The translations under genes were made by a program, and so were the position numbers. The notes under the pieces are model-generated. The model had not been told where the DNA came from and did not search any database. It was given only the letters and a program-made list of their open reading frames with translations. From Gonium pectorale (Eukaryota; Chlorophyta; Chlorophyceae; Chlamydomonadales; Volvocaceae): a stretch of 64,000 nt of DNA. Positions 22,450 to 36,000 of this stretch are shown in pieces. How positions within the stretch are numbered: position 1 is the first letter of the stretch; each line of letters opens with the position of its first letter. Location of the stretch: positions 1,041,214 through 1,105,213 of the forward strand of contig LSYV01000014.1 of NCBI GenBank assembly GCA_001584585.1, read 5' to 3'.

Positions 22450-24987
22450 AATGTTTCTGGAGGGAGCCCAGTATTGTTGTATTGGCAGTGTGGGCGGGCT
22501 GGGCCAGGTTGCGTTGATGCGGGGCAATGCAGCTAACACTATGGGTTTTTTACATGAGCGGGAATGGAATCCACGCTCGAGCCGCGTGTGGCTCATTTGG
22601 GGGATAGTGCTTTACTCGCGCTCGAGTAATGGTTGGGGCCGGCTGCCGTGACGTACTGAGAGGCGGGGTCAGCGGGTTAGGTTGGTATGGCATGGTTGGA
22701 TGGTGGCTACTTACCGGGGCCGGGCCGTCCCTTACCATCTCTGGTCCCGGATTGCTGCGGTCTCCCCTGTCCAGACGGATGCCGTGCCGTCCACCGGGCA
22801 TCAATTCATTTCACGGTGGGTTCTAGCTTGCGGTGCGAGAAGCGAAGTCGTTTACATACCCAGTTGTGTGTCTGGGCACGCTGTTATGCGTAGGGGACAA
22901 GTATACCCGGGTGGGGGCGGCTGAACCCGCGTAGGCTGCTCCTGGGCGATTGAGCACCAGCAAGCTGAGGAGGAAGGGATGCGGTTTGCGCGCTGGGGGG
23001 GTGCGGAGGTGTGCTCCAACGGTTGTGTGGCGAGGCGCTCGGCACAGGACCTGTTGCAGGAACCGGCTCGCCGGCGTGCCGCCGTGCGTTGGCGGTTTGA
23101 AATTGTGGCGCTGAAGGCGGGTTGAGATTGCGGCGTGTGCTGTGGCGCTGTACCGTAGGCGGGTTGGTATCACGGCGTGTGCTGCTGTGAGGCTTACTGC
23201 GAGTGTATCGGATGCTGCGGTCATCGCGGGGCGACCAGTGCGAACCGATGGCTCCGACTGCGCCGACGTGTGCGTGCTCACGGTGTGCAGCTGCAATCCG
23301 CACGTACGTGCTTACGGCACCTGCTGTCCGACCCGAAGTTATCTGGTGTGAGGGCGCACGAGCATCCACATGGTAAGGGACGTGGCGGGGTATGTGGGAT
23401 GGCAAGCCAGCAAGGAGTAAGGGCGTGCAAGCAGCTTGCCGACGCCGCAGTTAGGTGCCCTACGAGCCACCTCCACGCCATCCGTCCGGCCTTCCCAGCC
23501 CCGATGGAGCCGGCCCCGTATGGGAGTACCGTACGGCGGGCGGCGATGCGACACGGGGCTGTGGGGTACTGGGTCTCTGGGGCTTTGCCGGAGTAGCCCC
23601 AGCCTCACGCGTAGGAGCAGTCCTGCACACGGTGCAATGTATCCGAGTGCTCCGAGTGCCCTCTTGATCCGCCCCGGACGAACTGGCCTGAGGCACATGG
23701 CCGCCCCAGCATGGAGTGAGCTCCTAGCTCTCAGGGCTTTGGGCATGGCCGGTATGCGGGGGCCCCACCCCACCCCGGGGCCTGGAATGGCCTCTAGCCA
23801 TTACCGCCAGTACTGGCGGCAAGGCCAGGAATCAAAGACGTCACGTAAACTCGGGCTCCAGTCTCAAGCCATGGGAGGGCTGCCAGCAGGCACGCGCGCC
23901 CTGCCCGCAACGCAACAACACAATGTGCAAACACACAAACAGCAGCAGACGTTTAAGCAGGCGAACGGCCGCCTGGTCAAACCATGACGTTGCCTCGCAC
24001 ATCATGTGCAATGTGCGCAACATACCGCCGCCACAGTACAAGCATATGCATCCAAAGCATAATAAGCATTGATGAACCGCAACCTTCCTGAGACCGTCCG
24101 ATCTCCCTACAACTTGCCCTAGCCGTGCGAGTACCGGCATGCTCCGTAGCAAGTTCCGTAACTGGGTCTATGTCACAGCGGAGTCGGCGCTCCGAGTCGG
24201 TGCATGCCGTGGGCCCCGCACGCGCATTCCCCGGGAGGTGCAGGGCACCTCGTGGGGTACCCGTGGGGGCTTCATTGCGTCTCTTGCACCCCTCCTCGCC
24301 GCAGGCGGCTACCGTACTCCAGCCGATCTGAAGACATGGACGAAGGCAACCGCAAACTGCTCAGAGCTTGCGACTATGCGCCGCGTAGTCGGCATGACAC
24401 GAACTAACGTGCAAAACCCAAACTGCATCTTGCTGCCGACGCGGCTACCGGTAGGCTGAGCCCGGCCCGCGCCCTGACGTAGCCGCACCGCGTCGCGCGC
24501 AACACAACACCACCCGCGCCATCGCATCCCCCAGGGTCTCCGCTTAAACTTTGCGAATGCTGAAAGACAAGGAGACGAGAACGTGGAACCCGTGGGAGCT
24601 CAACGGCAGCATCGCGAGGCGTCCCCTCACACCGCCCATCCGGTGCACAGCCCAGCCAGCGGCCAATAGCCGCGCCCTCACGGCTCTCCGCGGCAACAGC
24701 CCGTTGAGGCGCTATGCCGCTTGCCCGCCGCGGCGTCTCCACCGTTTGGGTTCTGACCTGCGCCTCGGCCTTCCCCACCGCCGTCGCCGTCGCCTCCGCC
24801 GGCACCACCGCCGCTTCCGGTGCCTCCTGTGTTACCGCCCCGGCTCCTTCTGGCTGGGGACCCCTCCGCAGCTCTCGGGCGCAACGCCACCATTGGCGCC
24901 GGCGGGGCCAGTGCCCGCATCCACCGCCGTACCCGTGCCACCCGCCAATGCCGCGGAGAGTGTTGCTGCCTGACCGGGCCTATGTCC
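22450..24987. other. Intergenic region, no supported gene
   Basis: Only short, compositionally random open frames are present. A perfect 16-bp palindrome (CCGCCAGTACTGGCGG) lies at 23804-23819. Imperfect direct repeats of a GGCGTGTGCTG-containing segment lie at about 23100-23195. The 3' UTR of the Ala-rich paralogue 1 should begin at 24987; a minus-strand open frame at 24941-24678 could be an additional coding segment only if the stop at 24988 is bypassed by splicing, which I do not support. Confidence 0.45.
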
Positions 24988-27900
24988 TCAACCTGCCCGC
25001 GGGGCGCTCGCCAGCGTCAGCACCGCCCGGTCGAAGGCGGGCCGCAGCCGACTGGCCGCGTGGTCAATCAGCCAGGCCAGCTGGGAGGCAGCAGCGGCGG
25101 GGGCGGCGGAAGCGGGGGCGGTGTGGCGGGCCCCCTCGCGCAGACCCCCTCCCGGCGCAGTGGCGGCTGCGGGCGGCGAGGAGCACACCGTGGATGCTGG
25201 CGGCGGCTGCGACGGCGGGAGAGGTGCAGTGGGGTCCGCCAGGCTGCCGCCCGCCCTGTCATCGGAGCCGTCGCCGGTGACGGCGGCCTGCTGCGCAGAG
25301 ACAGTGCCAGCGGAACCGCTGCAGCCGGAGCCGATGGTTGACACATCGCCCGGCCCTGGCACGCAGCGCGCCTCTACCTCCGCCTCCTCCGCGCCAGCAC
25401 CTGCCTCCGCCGCCAGCGGCCCCTCCGGTGGAAGTGCGCTGCCTCTGCCGCCGCTCGCGTCGGCTCCCGGTGTGGCGTCTGCCGCCTTAGCCCCGTCGAA
25501 GCCGACCGACGCTGCCGTCACCGCTGCTGCCGCTGGCGTCAGAAGCTCCCCGCTCCTCCAGCAGGGGAAGTCAGGCACCACGCTCAGAAGGGGCCGCACT
25601 GCCGCCACGGCCGTCCGGAGCTGTAGCCACTCCAAGGACAGCAGCGCTGCCGCCGTCGGCGCCTCCCGCCCCGTCTCTGTGGCACCCGGCCCCGCGCCCG
25701 CCGCCACCGCATCAGCCGCCTGTACCACTGCCACGGCGGCTTCCAAGAGCTCCGCCGCCGCCTCCAGCAGCGCTGCCGCGTCCTCCCGCGACGGCGCAAA
25801 CGCCAGCGCCTCTGCCCAAGCCAGCGGCCACCCCTCCATCACCCGAGGGCGCAGCACCGCAATCGGCAGGTGCAGGGGCTGGGACGGAGCTGCGGTGCTG
25901 GCGGCGGCGTAACCAACGCCGGCAGAGGCGGCGGAGGCTGTCGATGCGCCAGCGGAGGTGGTGGTGGAAGAGGCCGCAGCGGATGATGACTGGGAGGCGG
26001 CCTGCCCCGCAACGGCTCCGGAGGATGCGGCCGCCCCTAGCTGCTCCTTGGCCCGCCACATAAGTCGTGTGACGGCGGGCAGCCAGCCGGCGGAGTGGGC
26101 GGCCACCACGTCAGGGCGGGGGGTGAAGGGCAGGGCGGGCGGAGCCGCCGGCGCTGGCGGCGTGGGGGCCGGAACTGTAAAATAAAAGCCACGGGGAGGG
26201 ACAGCTTCTCAGAGCGCGGGGATTGAGAAGGCGCGAATGGCCTCTTCAGCGGTCCCGCCCGGCCTCGGGGACTTCCTCCGTTCGGTTCGGTTCTCAGACT
26301 GAGCGCGCCACCGAGTCGCGATGAACTCCTCCCATCTCCTCCCCTCTGAGCACTCCCCGGCTCCCTGGGCGCAGCCAGCAGGCAGCCAGCGGCTGCGGCC
26401 TGCGCCCCCACGCCCCCAACCCAAACCCTGCCTTCACAGCAACCATTGTACCCTCCGAGTGCCAATGCCTGTTCAAATAGCCTCCCTTACCGTGCCGGCA
26501 GCTGGTGGACGGCCCCTCGCCCGCACCAGCGCCGCCGTCCTGGCCGCCGCCGCCCTCCACGCCGCCGCTGCCACCACCGCCGCCCTCCACGCCGCCGCTG
26601 CCACCACCGCCGCCGCGACCGCCGGCGGCCCCGCTGTCGCGGGCGTCGCAGTCCGCCCCCACCAGGCACTCGTACACCCAGGCCAGGAGGTCGGACCGGA
26701 TGTCGTCCGCCCACGGAGACTGGATGGCGGCTGCGGACGCCTCGGCGGCATGCAGCGCCAGGCACCACCACTCAGCACGCCGAGCGGCGAGCCCGCGCCG
26801 TAGAGACGCGCTGCCGCTGCGCCGCTCTGACGGTGCCACCGCCGCCGCCACCGCATGCGGTGCCCCGACTGCTTGTGCCTGCTGAGCCGTAGCCGCAAGC
26901 CCCACGGCACGGGCGCAGCGCAGCGCCGCGTGCAGCAGCGGGGGCGCCTCGGACGGCGGCAGGATAGCCACTGGCGGCGTGGACACCGACAGCTCCGCGG
27001 GGTCAGCAGTCGCCGCCGCCTCCGACATTCCCGCCGGCGCTGACATCGCCGCCCCACTCAGCTCGTCCAAATGGACAGCGACGCCGCCTGAAGCGGCACC
27101 GCAGCCGCCGCTGCCGGCCGATGCGCCGCCACCAGGCAGCGGCCCGTCTACGAGCCCCGTACGCGCCAGCTCCGCGGCCGGCACAGCCGCCGCGCCCTGC
27201 GCCGCCATAGATAGCGCCGCCGCGGCTGCGGCGTCCTCCTCTGCGAGCGCTGGAGGCCCCGCCACCTCCGGCGGAGCCGGCACCGCGGCGGTGCCGAGGG
27301 GCGCGATTGAGTGGGGATCCCACGCCCGCAGCGCCGCGCGGGCCAGGCGAATGCACAGCACATGCACGGCCCGGTGGTTGCCCGGGACGCACATCCGGCC
27401 GAAGAACGCGTCCAACACCGGCTGAACCACTACAGCTTGCTCGGCCTGTCGACGGCTCGTCGTCACCCTAGCATGGGCGGCGTTGAGCCTTGCCCTCAAC
27501 CCCTCCAGCGCGGCCCAGCTGCTGTCCGTTCCGGCCCTGAAGCCCTCCAGCCTCGACGCGGCGGCCGACCCGCGGTTGCGCGGGTCGCCGTCCAGGCGCA
27601 GCTGCGTCTGCTCGGTTGCGCACAGCTGCCGGACCAGGCCGTCGCTCTGGGCGGTGCACTCGGCAATGTCGACGAACACAGCGGCGAGTGCGCGGTCAAT
27701 CTCGCGTTGCCCCCGCCTAACCCCGCACAGCGTTTCAAAAACCTGCCAGATTGGGATCGGCGCCGCCGGCGCCTCGCGCTCCAACCCGGGGTTCGCGTGC
27801 TGCTGCGGCGGCGCGTGCGGGAGCGGCGCCTGCGGCTCCAGCTGGGGCGGAGCTGGCGGCGTCGGCGCAGGCGGCGACGAGGACGGGGGCAGCAGCGACG

Positions 27901-30265
27901 CCGGCGCGGGCTGGCTTACCAACGCACCCGCAGTGCCGCCGCTTCCGCTTCCGCCGCCATCGCTGGAGGCGGTGTCCGTGCCGGCGCCCGCCGCCGCGCC
28001 GGGCATTGCAGCGGCAGCGCCCCTGGGGCTCAATCCTAAAGGCTCGGCCGCCACACCTGGGTGCCCCACCGCTTCGAGTCCAGTCTCCCCAGGTCGCACA
28101 TCCCGTTCCCCGTCAGCAGCACCCGGCTGGGGCGACGGGCAGGCGGCGGCGGCGGCGGTGGTCATGAGGGCGGCAGCAGCAACGGGAGAGTGTCCGACCG
28201 CGGGGCGACCGGCTGCGGTTGCACCGCCGAGGGCGCCATGCGCCTCGTGCGCCTCGCTGGCCTCGCTGGCCACCTGGGGCAAAGAGCCGCACGCCACCTC
28301 GGCACCTCCTCCCAGCGGCTGCAGCGCCGCCGACAGCGCCACCTGGTTGTCGCACTGGGTTACTTCAGCATGCCCCGGCGCCGCCTCATTGGCGGCCCTT
28401 CCCGGCGGCGCGGTCTCCATCTCGCCACCCGCCGGCGGCCGGGTGCGCACCAACGCCGGTGGCGGAGACGCGGCTCCGGCGGCTCCGGCGGCTGCGACGG
28501 AGGAAGCGGTGGAAGACGAGGCGGAGGCGGCGCCGCCTGGGAAGGGCGCCACCACCGTCGCTGCCCCCACCACCGCCGCCTCCGCAGTCTCGCCGCGCGT
28601 CGCACTGTTCGCCCTTAGCCCGGCCTCGGCGTCAGGAGTTGCAGTCGTAACGTCCTCCGCGGCAGCCTGGTGTCCGCCACTCGTTGCAGCGCCAGGCCCC
28701 TGAGCAGCCGGCGTTGCTGCCATCGCCGCTGCCACCGGAGGCACCGCCGCCTGGACGTCGGCCGCTGCAAGCATCTCCGCTGTCACCGCTGCCGTCACCG
28801 CTGCCTGTGAGGCCGCCGCTGCCGTCGCTGGCAGTGCAGCGGCCACATCCGCGCCGCCCTGGGCGATCGCCACCGTCAACGCCTGCATTGCATCCTGCAA
28901 GGTGTTGACAACATCTGTTAAGGACAGCGGGGCCGGGGCCGGCGACCCACGGGTCCACACCGCCAGCGCAGCCAGCGCCAGCTGTGTGCCGACCGCCTCG
29001 GTGCAGCGCCCCGAAGCCCGCGTGGTGCTAAGGGTGCCGCTACTGACGCCGGCGGTGGCGGCACCGACGCCGGCGGTGGCGGCACCGACGCCGGCGGTGG
29101 CGGCACCGACCGCGCCGCTGCCGCTGCCGCCGACACAGCCAGAAGTTGGGCCTTCCGAGCCCGCGGGCGGTGGCGGCTGCTGCTGCCCTGGCGGCGGCTC
29201 CTGCCGCAGCTGCCAGTGGCGAGTGAAGGGGCGACCATCGGGGGTGAACAGTGGCAGGGCGGCGGAGGCCGCGGGGACGGCGTCCGACCAGGACCAGGAC
29301 GCCGCCGAGGCGGCCGCCGCGGGGTGACTCGGCGGGTCGCTGCCGCCAAGTACCGCAGGCAGGCCGTAGGACTGCCTGTCCCCGTCCACCGCGCAGCACA
29401 GCGCCACGACGTGGCTGGTCAGGACGAACTGCAGGCAGGGCTGCAGGGGCGCCACCGGGGGCGGACTTGCCGGTGCCGGCGCTGGGGCCGGTCGAGAGAA
29501 GAGCATGCTGAGGGCGTGCCCGATGCGGGACAGCTGCGCAGCCAGATGCTGCCGAGCTTCCGGCAGGGCCGCGAGGTGCTGCATGAGCTGGCAGACGTGC
29601 TCAAGCAACGGCCCGCTGCACAACTCGGTCTGGAGCTCGCCCAAATCGCCCAACTCCGGCAGTCGTGCGGCGACAATGCCGCCCAGCGCGTCCAGCAGCA
29701 ACACCACCTCGCCCAGGAGCATCAGGGCTGGGGCCACGGCAGCTGTCCGAGGGGCAGCGTTCTGCTCCCGGGAGGCGGACAGGGCCCCGATAGTGGCATG
29801 GAGGAGTGTGCAGTAGGCGGCGAGGCAGCCGGTGCGCAGCAGCGCCCGTGCAACGCGGCCGGCCAAGCGGACATCTGAGCTTGGGGTCAATACCACTGCC
29901 TGAAAGAGTTCAGCGATGGCAAACGCGAGTCGGCGCCGCAGCAGGACTGGTGCGGCCGGGGTGTTGCACCGTTCTCCCGCTCCGCTGTTCACTGGCGTTG
30001 TGGAGAGTAACGAAGTGAGAAATAGCGCGAAGAGGCTGATGCAGGCATTGTTGTCCCTAAACACCTGGCCAAACAGCAGTTTCCTCTGCCCAGTCAAGCG
30101 ACCAAGGGCCGACACAGCAGACAGAAGCTCGGGTTCCGGAAGGCTGCTATTATTGTTGTACAGGTTGAGCAAAGCGTGCAGCGCAATGCATCGGAGGGTG
30201 GACTTGTCGTCGTCATCTGGGCGCCGCACCGCGAGCGCTTTGCCCTTCGGCGATCTGGAACTCAT
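24988..30265 (-). CDS. Giant Ala-rich protein, paralogue 1 (1653 aa)
   Basis: Two exons: 30265-26491 and 26174-24988 (TGA), with a 316-bp intron (CACG|GTAAGG, TTTTACAG), phase 1, CDS 4962 nt. Residues 1 to about 290 form an ordered, Leu/Ala-rich helical region opening with KGKALAVRRPDDDD and containing STLRCIALHALLNLYNNN and LLFGQVFRDNNACISLFALF; it resembles a helical-repeat fold. A long Ala/Pro/Gly/Thr low-complexity middle follows. Next comes a predicted helical or coiled segment around VFETLCGVRRGQREIDRALA, then CVPGNHRAVHVLCIRLARAA. The conserved C-terminal part has RAEWWCLALHAAEASAAAIQ and, in exon 2, GWLPAVTRLMWRAKEQLG. No signal peptide, transmembrane segment or catalytic motif is seen and I do not recognise the family. 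A second copy lies inverted at 59849-64000. Confidence 0.85.
26549..26608. repeat. Two identical 30-bp coding repeats
   Basis: Perfect tandem copies at 26549-26578 and 26579-26608 add ten residues of Gly/Ser/Val/Glu to paralogue 1 just before its intron. Paralogue 2 has a single, altered version, so this length change arose after the duplication. Confidence 0.9.
29045..29107. repeat. Three identical 21-bp coding repeats
   Basis: Three perfect copies of GACGCCGGCGGTGGCGGCAC(C) encode a seven-residue Val-Gly-Ala-Ala-Thr-Ala-Gly unit in the low-complexity middle of paralogue 1. Paralogue 2 keeps only one related unit. Confidence 0.92.
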
Positions 30266-33071
30266 TATAGGATGGAAGATTCATTATATGTGGAATATGC
30301 AAAGCGAGCCAGCTGTGACCCCAGAACAGCTCCGAAACCTCGCCGCCCGTGTACGGACACGGTTGGCACGGTTTGGGACACAGCCGGTGTGAGCGGCAAT
30401 ACCGGTCAAAGCACAAAGTGACAGTATTACAGTGACATCGCACGGCCTTTCAAATCATCAGCCAGGTCTACTGGGCTCTCTGCAGTACGGTTAGGTGCAC
30501 CCTTCAACCCCGTCACCGGTCGACGCCACATCATCGGTGGACAGTCCCGTCCTATCTCCCGGGAGTAGTGACACATAAGCCGAAAGAATGCCAGATCCAA
30601 GTGTAATCACCCAAAGACGGCCGTCTCGGGCGCAACACATTCAAGCCCGACAGCAAACAACATGAATCTCGGCCTTCGTGCTGAGGTCAGCTCGCGCATC
30701 CAGGCTATTCGTGCTTACCCATTGTACACACACCCTCGTGTACTGTACGTAGGGCTCCCATCACGCCCATGTCGGGCGACGCCCATATGCATGCATGTAT
30801 GTCCGGTGTCCGTACACCCACATCATTCTCAATATCCAATAGGGTGCGAGCACGGCCCCAGCGTTTGCCCACGTCATCTTATGCCTGCATATGTGAACGG
30901 TGCTGGACCGTGGGTTCAGGGCCCAGCGTCGTACGGCACGGCGTACGCGTGTATGCACAACCTCCTCCTCGCCACCGGCACGAAACCAACAACGCACGAC
31001 GCAATCGATCTCACTATTTCCGCCAGATGCATGAGTCAAAAAGCAGCGCTTCAGTCGTCTGGCCCTGGCTTCGATTATGAATGAAGGGAATGCGGCCAAG
31101 CGCGGGCTAGACACGACGCAAGGGGGCCGGCGGCCGGGCCACAGAACATGCGCGGCCAGCTCGCCACACCCAACCCACACAGACAGCACACACAACAAGA
31201 CGGCGAAGGAGACACTGTGGGGCCGCACGCAGGCGCAGCCCCCCGGGGATTTATGCATGTGCTCGCACTCGAGGCCGGTCGCAGGTTCCTTTAGGGCCCC
31301 CTGTTATACGATGCATCGCGGAGATACGGTAGTCGAGTCCCCAGCGCCGTCCGGGCGGCGCCCATGCCGGGCCCGCAGGGCTTGTCAGAGGGCAGGAAAG
31401 CATGCATCCTCAGATACCAAAGCGACACAAATGAACAACCGTCCGGCCTCAGCAGGGGCGAAGCGACATGCCCGCCGCACAGAGGGCACACGGACGCATG
31501 CGGCCATTCGCGGCACCTGGGTGAGCGAGAGAGATGGCCGGCGCAGCGGCAGGCGCTGCAGAATTGGAGGAGGGTAGCAGCGGCGGTTGCGGCCCTCCGT
31601 CCTTCCCCGCCCTCAATTCAGCTACGGAGCGGTGTTCCGTTGCATAGGCCATGGCCGCGCGTGTGTTTCCCGCACAAGAGATGCAGAATACGCAACGCCG
31701 CACTTTAAACACGCAACGCGCCATATCCAACACCGATAACAAAGACGTACACAAAGGTACGACGCATCTAAGCGCCCTTGGGGGGGGGACCAAACTGGGA
31801 GCCACAGCATAACATTGTCAGGTGTGATCGGCTGGCTCCAATGCGCGGCGCGGAAGCGGCGCGAGGGAGAGGAGGATGAGGCCACTCACAGGGCCCGGCA
31901 CCGGCGCAGGCCGCGCCCCCCGGGACAGGCTCCAATCAAATGAGCTTCGCGCAAAGATACTACGGACATCTCAATGTCGAGTTCAGCTCGCCGCGGCCAG
32001 ACCTGCCTGCCATCAAGGCATATACTCCGGTTGAGACAGATTCGATTCCACGGATCAACGCGTGACGAGGATGCCCACCCACCTTCCGGTTCCCATCGTC
32101 ACTTCCGCCCGCCCCCGCGTGCCTACCACCGTGCCATGCTCTCATGCACCGAATGAAGGCACCTCTCTCCTCCCCGTCGTACCCACGAGCCGAGCACCAC
32201 TCACCCCCATCCCCCGACCGCCAGCGCTCTGGCTCCATGACTGGGTCACCTGCCTTCCCCTCGCCTCCATTGTGGACCCGTCTACGTGCGATTCGGCGTC
32301 ACGCGCCCCGACCCGTTCCGCTCCTCTGCTACCCCCTCCGCCCCTTTGCCTCACCCGTGCGGCGCGCGGCGCTCGCTTGCCCGGATGAGCCCCCTCCCTT
32401 CCCATCGTGCGCTCAGGTCAAAATGTTGAGCGCCCCCTCGATCCCTTTCCCCCTCTCCACGGGGGTGCCTAACGCATTGAAAGGGCCAGCCGACTCCTGC
32501 CTTCATCAAGTCCCTCTTGTACTCCAGTTGATCTTATCTTCACGCGTCGACCATGGTCGTTCGCCATTGTTTCTTTCAGGTACACCCAAGCTTTATTGTG
32601 CACTAAGAAGTTGCCCGAAGGGCTCGGGGTGTCCTAACAAACCCGGGGCCGCCAAACGGACCTAGACAGACCGGCACGGCAACGGCACTGGCCGGCGCGC
32701 ACAGCGCAAGGCTGGCGCCATGGTTGCCGCGGGGCCTTACCTGCCACTGCCCATCGCAACGGGTGCCAGGCAGGGAGGGTGTGTGTGTGTGTATCCGAGG
32801 AGCCGCCGCGCGCGCCTCGCAATCCGGGCGATGGCGCACGGCGGCGACCACTCTGCCACGGTTGTCATCGCGACTGCGGGGCGCGAGGAACGGGGCCGAC
32901 ACGTCGGCACCGACAAGTACGGCACGGAGCGGCTACTCAGCGCGCCGCAGGCGCCTGTCCCGAGCCCAGGGTCAGGTGCCAGGGACTGCATCGCCGATCC
33001 GCAGACAGCAGTCACCACGCTGGCCCTCCTGCCTGACACGCCGCCACGCCCCCACCGCAACAACCCTTTTC
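30266..33071. other. Intergenic region, no supported gene
   Basis: This holds the 5' flank of paralogue 1 (-) and the 3' UTR of the kinase gene (-). The immediate 5' flank of paralogue 1 (30266-30330) is AT-richer and shows no resemblance by eye to the 5' flank of paralogue 2. Open frames at 30662-31258 and 31077-31577 are not supported by motifs or splice structure. A short GT run lies near 32780. Confidence 0.45.
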
Positions 33072-36000
33072 TTACCCGCCTGCTGCTGCAAAACCCATGT
33101 AGAAAAGTCCCGCACCTGAAGCCCGCAAAGCTCTTCCGTCCGATAGGGCTCTGCAATCCGGGCTCCGTGACCCGCCCACCCGCTGCCCCGCTAGCAGCAT
33201 CCTCACCTGCTGCCCCTCTAGGAGCATCCTCAGCTCCTTGACCACCTCGGCGGCAGCGGGCCGGCGGCGCGGCTCGTGCTCCCAGCACTGCATCATCAGT
33301 GCCGCCAAGCGCGGCGGGCAGCGCTCCGGCGGCAGCTGGGACAGCGGCAGCCGCTCGCGGTTGATGGTGACTGCGAGGCAGGAGAGGAACGAGGAGTGCG
33401 AGGAGACGTGACAGACAGTCAAGGGTGCTGATGACGGCGAGGTGAGGCGACCGGCACAAGGCGGGAGCCGGAGGAGACGCGATATCGCGCCGTGACGCGG
33501 CCTCAGGGAGTGGGGTGGGGTGGCACAATCGGGTCGGCGCGTGAGAGCAGCGGTGCGGTGCGGTCAAGGACCCAAGATCAGAAGGGTGTGGCATCACACA
33601 ACAAGCGTGACAGCCTCTTGTCGGTTGGCAACATGGCATATGGACGCATGACAGGTCGTCGCACTGCGGTCACGTCGCATCGCCGAAAGAGGCAGTGTCT
33701 TTGTCAGGAAGCAGAAGAGGATCCGAAGGGGGAGGAGGTCAGAATCGTGTGGGCGCCGGTCGCCATGCCACGCGCACAGCTTCAGAGGGGAATGCTGCCG
33801 AGCGCTCACCCTTGTAAGCCACCTCAAATACCGAGAAGCCAGTCCAGGGATGCTCCCCCGTCAGCATGACCCACAGGCATACACCAAAGCTGAAAATGTC
33901 CTGTGGGCAAGGTTATCGCGGGGGGGGGGAGGGAGTCATCGCGGGGGGGAGGGAGTCAACGCGGGGGGGAGGGAAGGATAATGACCCCCAATGGCTGCAA
34001 GGTACCCGGCCATCCGCTCTCTGTGGACTCGTGAAAACTGCAACGACGCGTCATACGCACACGGCCCCGGCGGACCCCACGGCACCCCCCAAGCGACGGC
34101 AGCAGCGCGCATATTCGGTCACTCCCGAACGCCCCGTACGGCATCGCACCATGTGGTGTGAGAACTGGTAGTTGTTGACGTCGAAGGTCTCTGCGGGCGG
34201 GGCGGGGCGGGCCGGAGGGTCACATCCATGGAATGGTCGCGCCTTAAGCGCTCCCCAGCCCCGCATTGAGGACGCGTGGAGGACCTCCCATGGGTTGTGG
34301 GTTGCGTTACATGCACGGCCCGACGCTGGCCAAGGGCGCTACCCGTGGCCCTTGCCGCCCGAGTGGCGTAACGAACAGCGGCAAAACGTGGGCGTCGCGC
34401 GTGCTGCTGCCAGCCCTGAAAACACAACCAGCTGAGCGACCCTCGGGACACTACACCTCGCGCATATGGGAGACCCCATACCAGGACCCCAGCTCGCCGA
34501 TACCTCACCTCCCGGACCGCACAACTGCTGCCATGCCTCCCTGTCTACCGCCCCGCACGCACATTGCGCCGACAACGCTGCGTGCTGCAGCCCGTCCCCC
34601 CCGACCCACGAACCTGGCGCCATGAATGCAGGGGTGCCGGCCTCCGGGTGCTCCGTGACCAGGACGGTGCTGCGGAGGCGTGACACGCCGAAGTCCTGGG
34701 GGGCATCGACCCGGGGAGCGAGTGGGGCATGGGGTCAAATGGCGTGTAACCGCGTTGGAGAGATGGGCGGCGGGACGGGAGGGCATCGTGGACCGCATCG
34801 GCCACACAGGCTGCAAGGTGCAGGCTGCGACCTTACCGTGATCTTGGCAAGCGGGCGCTCCCCGGAGGACGCGTTGATGAGAATGTTTGCAGGCTGCGGG
34901 CCGGGGAGGAATGAGGGACAGTGCGGACACCCGGTTCAGACCAGCTGCGAGAGAGGGAGAGGCAAAAGGCATTTGCTCCTCGATTGGGACCAGTGTTGAT
35001 AGGCCGACGCGTTGGAACTGCTTTGCGAGGTGTAACCGAGGCCGAAGGGGAGTGCGCGGACGCGCAGTGGCTTGTTGCCGCGCGCGTGCACACCCTTGCA
35101 TGCGCCCGCCAAACCAACCATGCACCCACCTTGAGGTCCCTGTGCAGGATGGTGGGGTGCAGGTACTCGAGTCCCCGGGCGACGTCGATGGCGATGTGTA
35201 GTACCTGCGTACGTGGTGGCAGGCCGGGCGCCCGGTGCCCATCAGCGGCTCAGCGAACATCACATTCTAAACATCAGGCCTGCCGAACGGTGCGGACCCA
35301 GGTCAAGTTCCGTAACTCCGCACTGCCGAACGTCATACATGCCAACCCCTCGCAGCTTCGTGCATGCCTTCCAGGCTTCCTTTCTCCCGACCCTTCGCAG
35401 CCGTTTTCATGCCCCTTCACAACCCGCCAACTTCCAGAAAGGACAGGCCTTTCGGTCCGCCCGGGCATCCATAAGTACCCACCGTGTCCAGCGGCAGCAG
35501 GGTGCCCGGCCGGCCGTAGACCAGCTTCTCCAGGCTGGTCTCCATCAGCTCCATGACCAGGAAGATGCGGGGCGGCTGCAGGCACGCCGCCAGCAGGCGC
35601 ACCACGTTGGGGTGCTCGCAGCGTCCCAGCACCTCCACCTCCTGCGTGAACGTCTCGCGCGCGTGCTGCGGCCAGGAGCTGTTCGCGTCCGCGCCGGCGG
35701 CCACCTCCCGCACAATCTTGACCGCCACCTTCTCCCCGCGGTACAGCCCCTCGTACACCCTGCCGTACGTGCCGCGGCCCCGCACGGTCGGCAGCAGGGT
35801 CACCTCCTCGGCCGCCGACTGCCCCACCGCCAGCCCCGGCCGCGGGCGCGTGAGTGGCGATACCACCACGTGCTCGTCTTCCAGGATGGGCAGCGCCGAT
35901 GTGAGGGCGAGCGACGTGCCCTGCGAGGTGCCGTTCGAGGCCGTTGTGGCCTCCACGCCGTTACCGTTGGGAGTTCCGATCCCGGTGGTTGCCGAGGCCT

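Noticed and set aside
24678..24941. Further exon of Ala-rich paralogue 1 after the stop at 24988
   Set aside because: A donor-like GCAG|GTTGAG overlaps the stop, but the only in-phase continuation needs a 27-nt intron, far too short. The TGA at 24988 gives a complete in-phase CDS.
32737..33639. 300-codon minus-strand frame across the last kinase exons
   Set aside because: It is the wrong frame over the real kinase exon 33370-33072 and reads through an intron.
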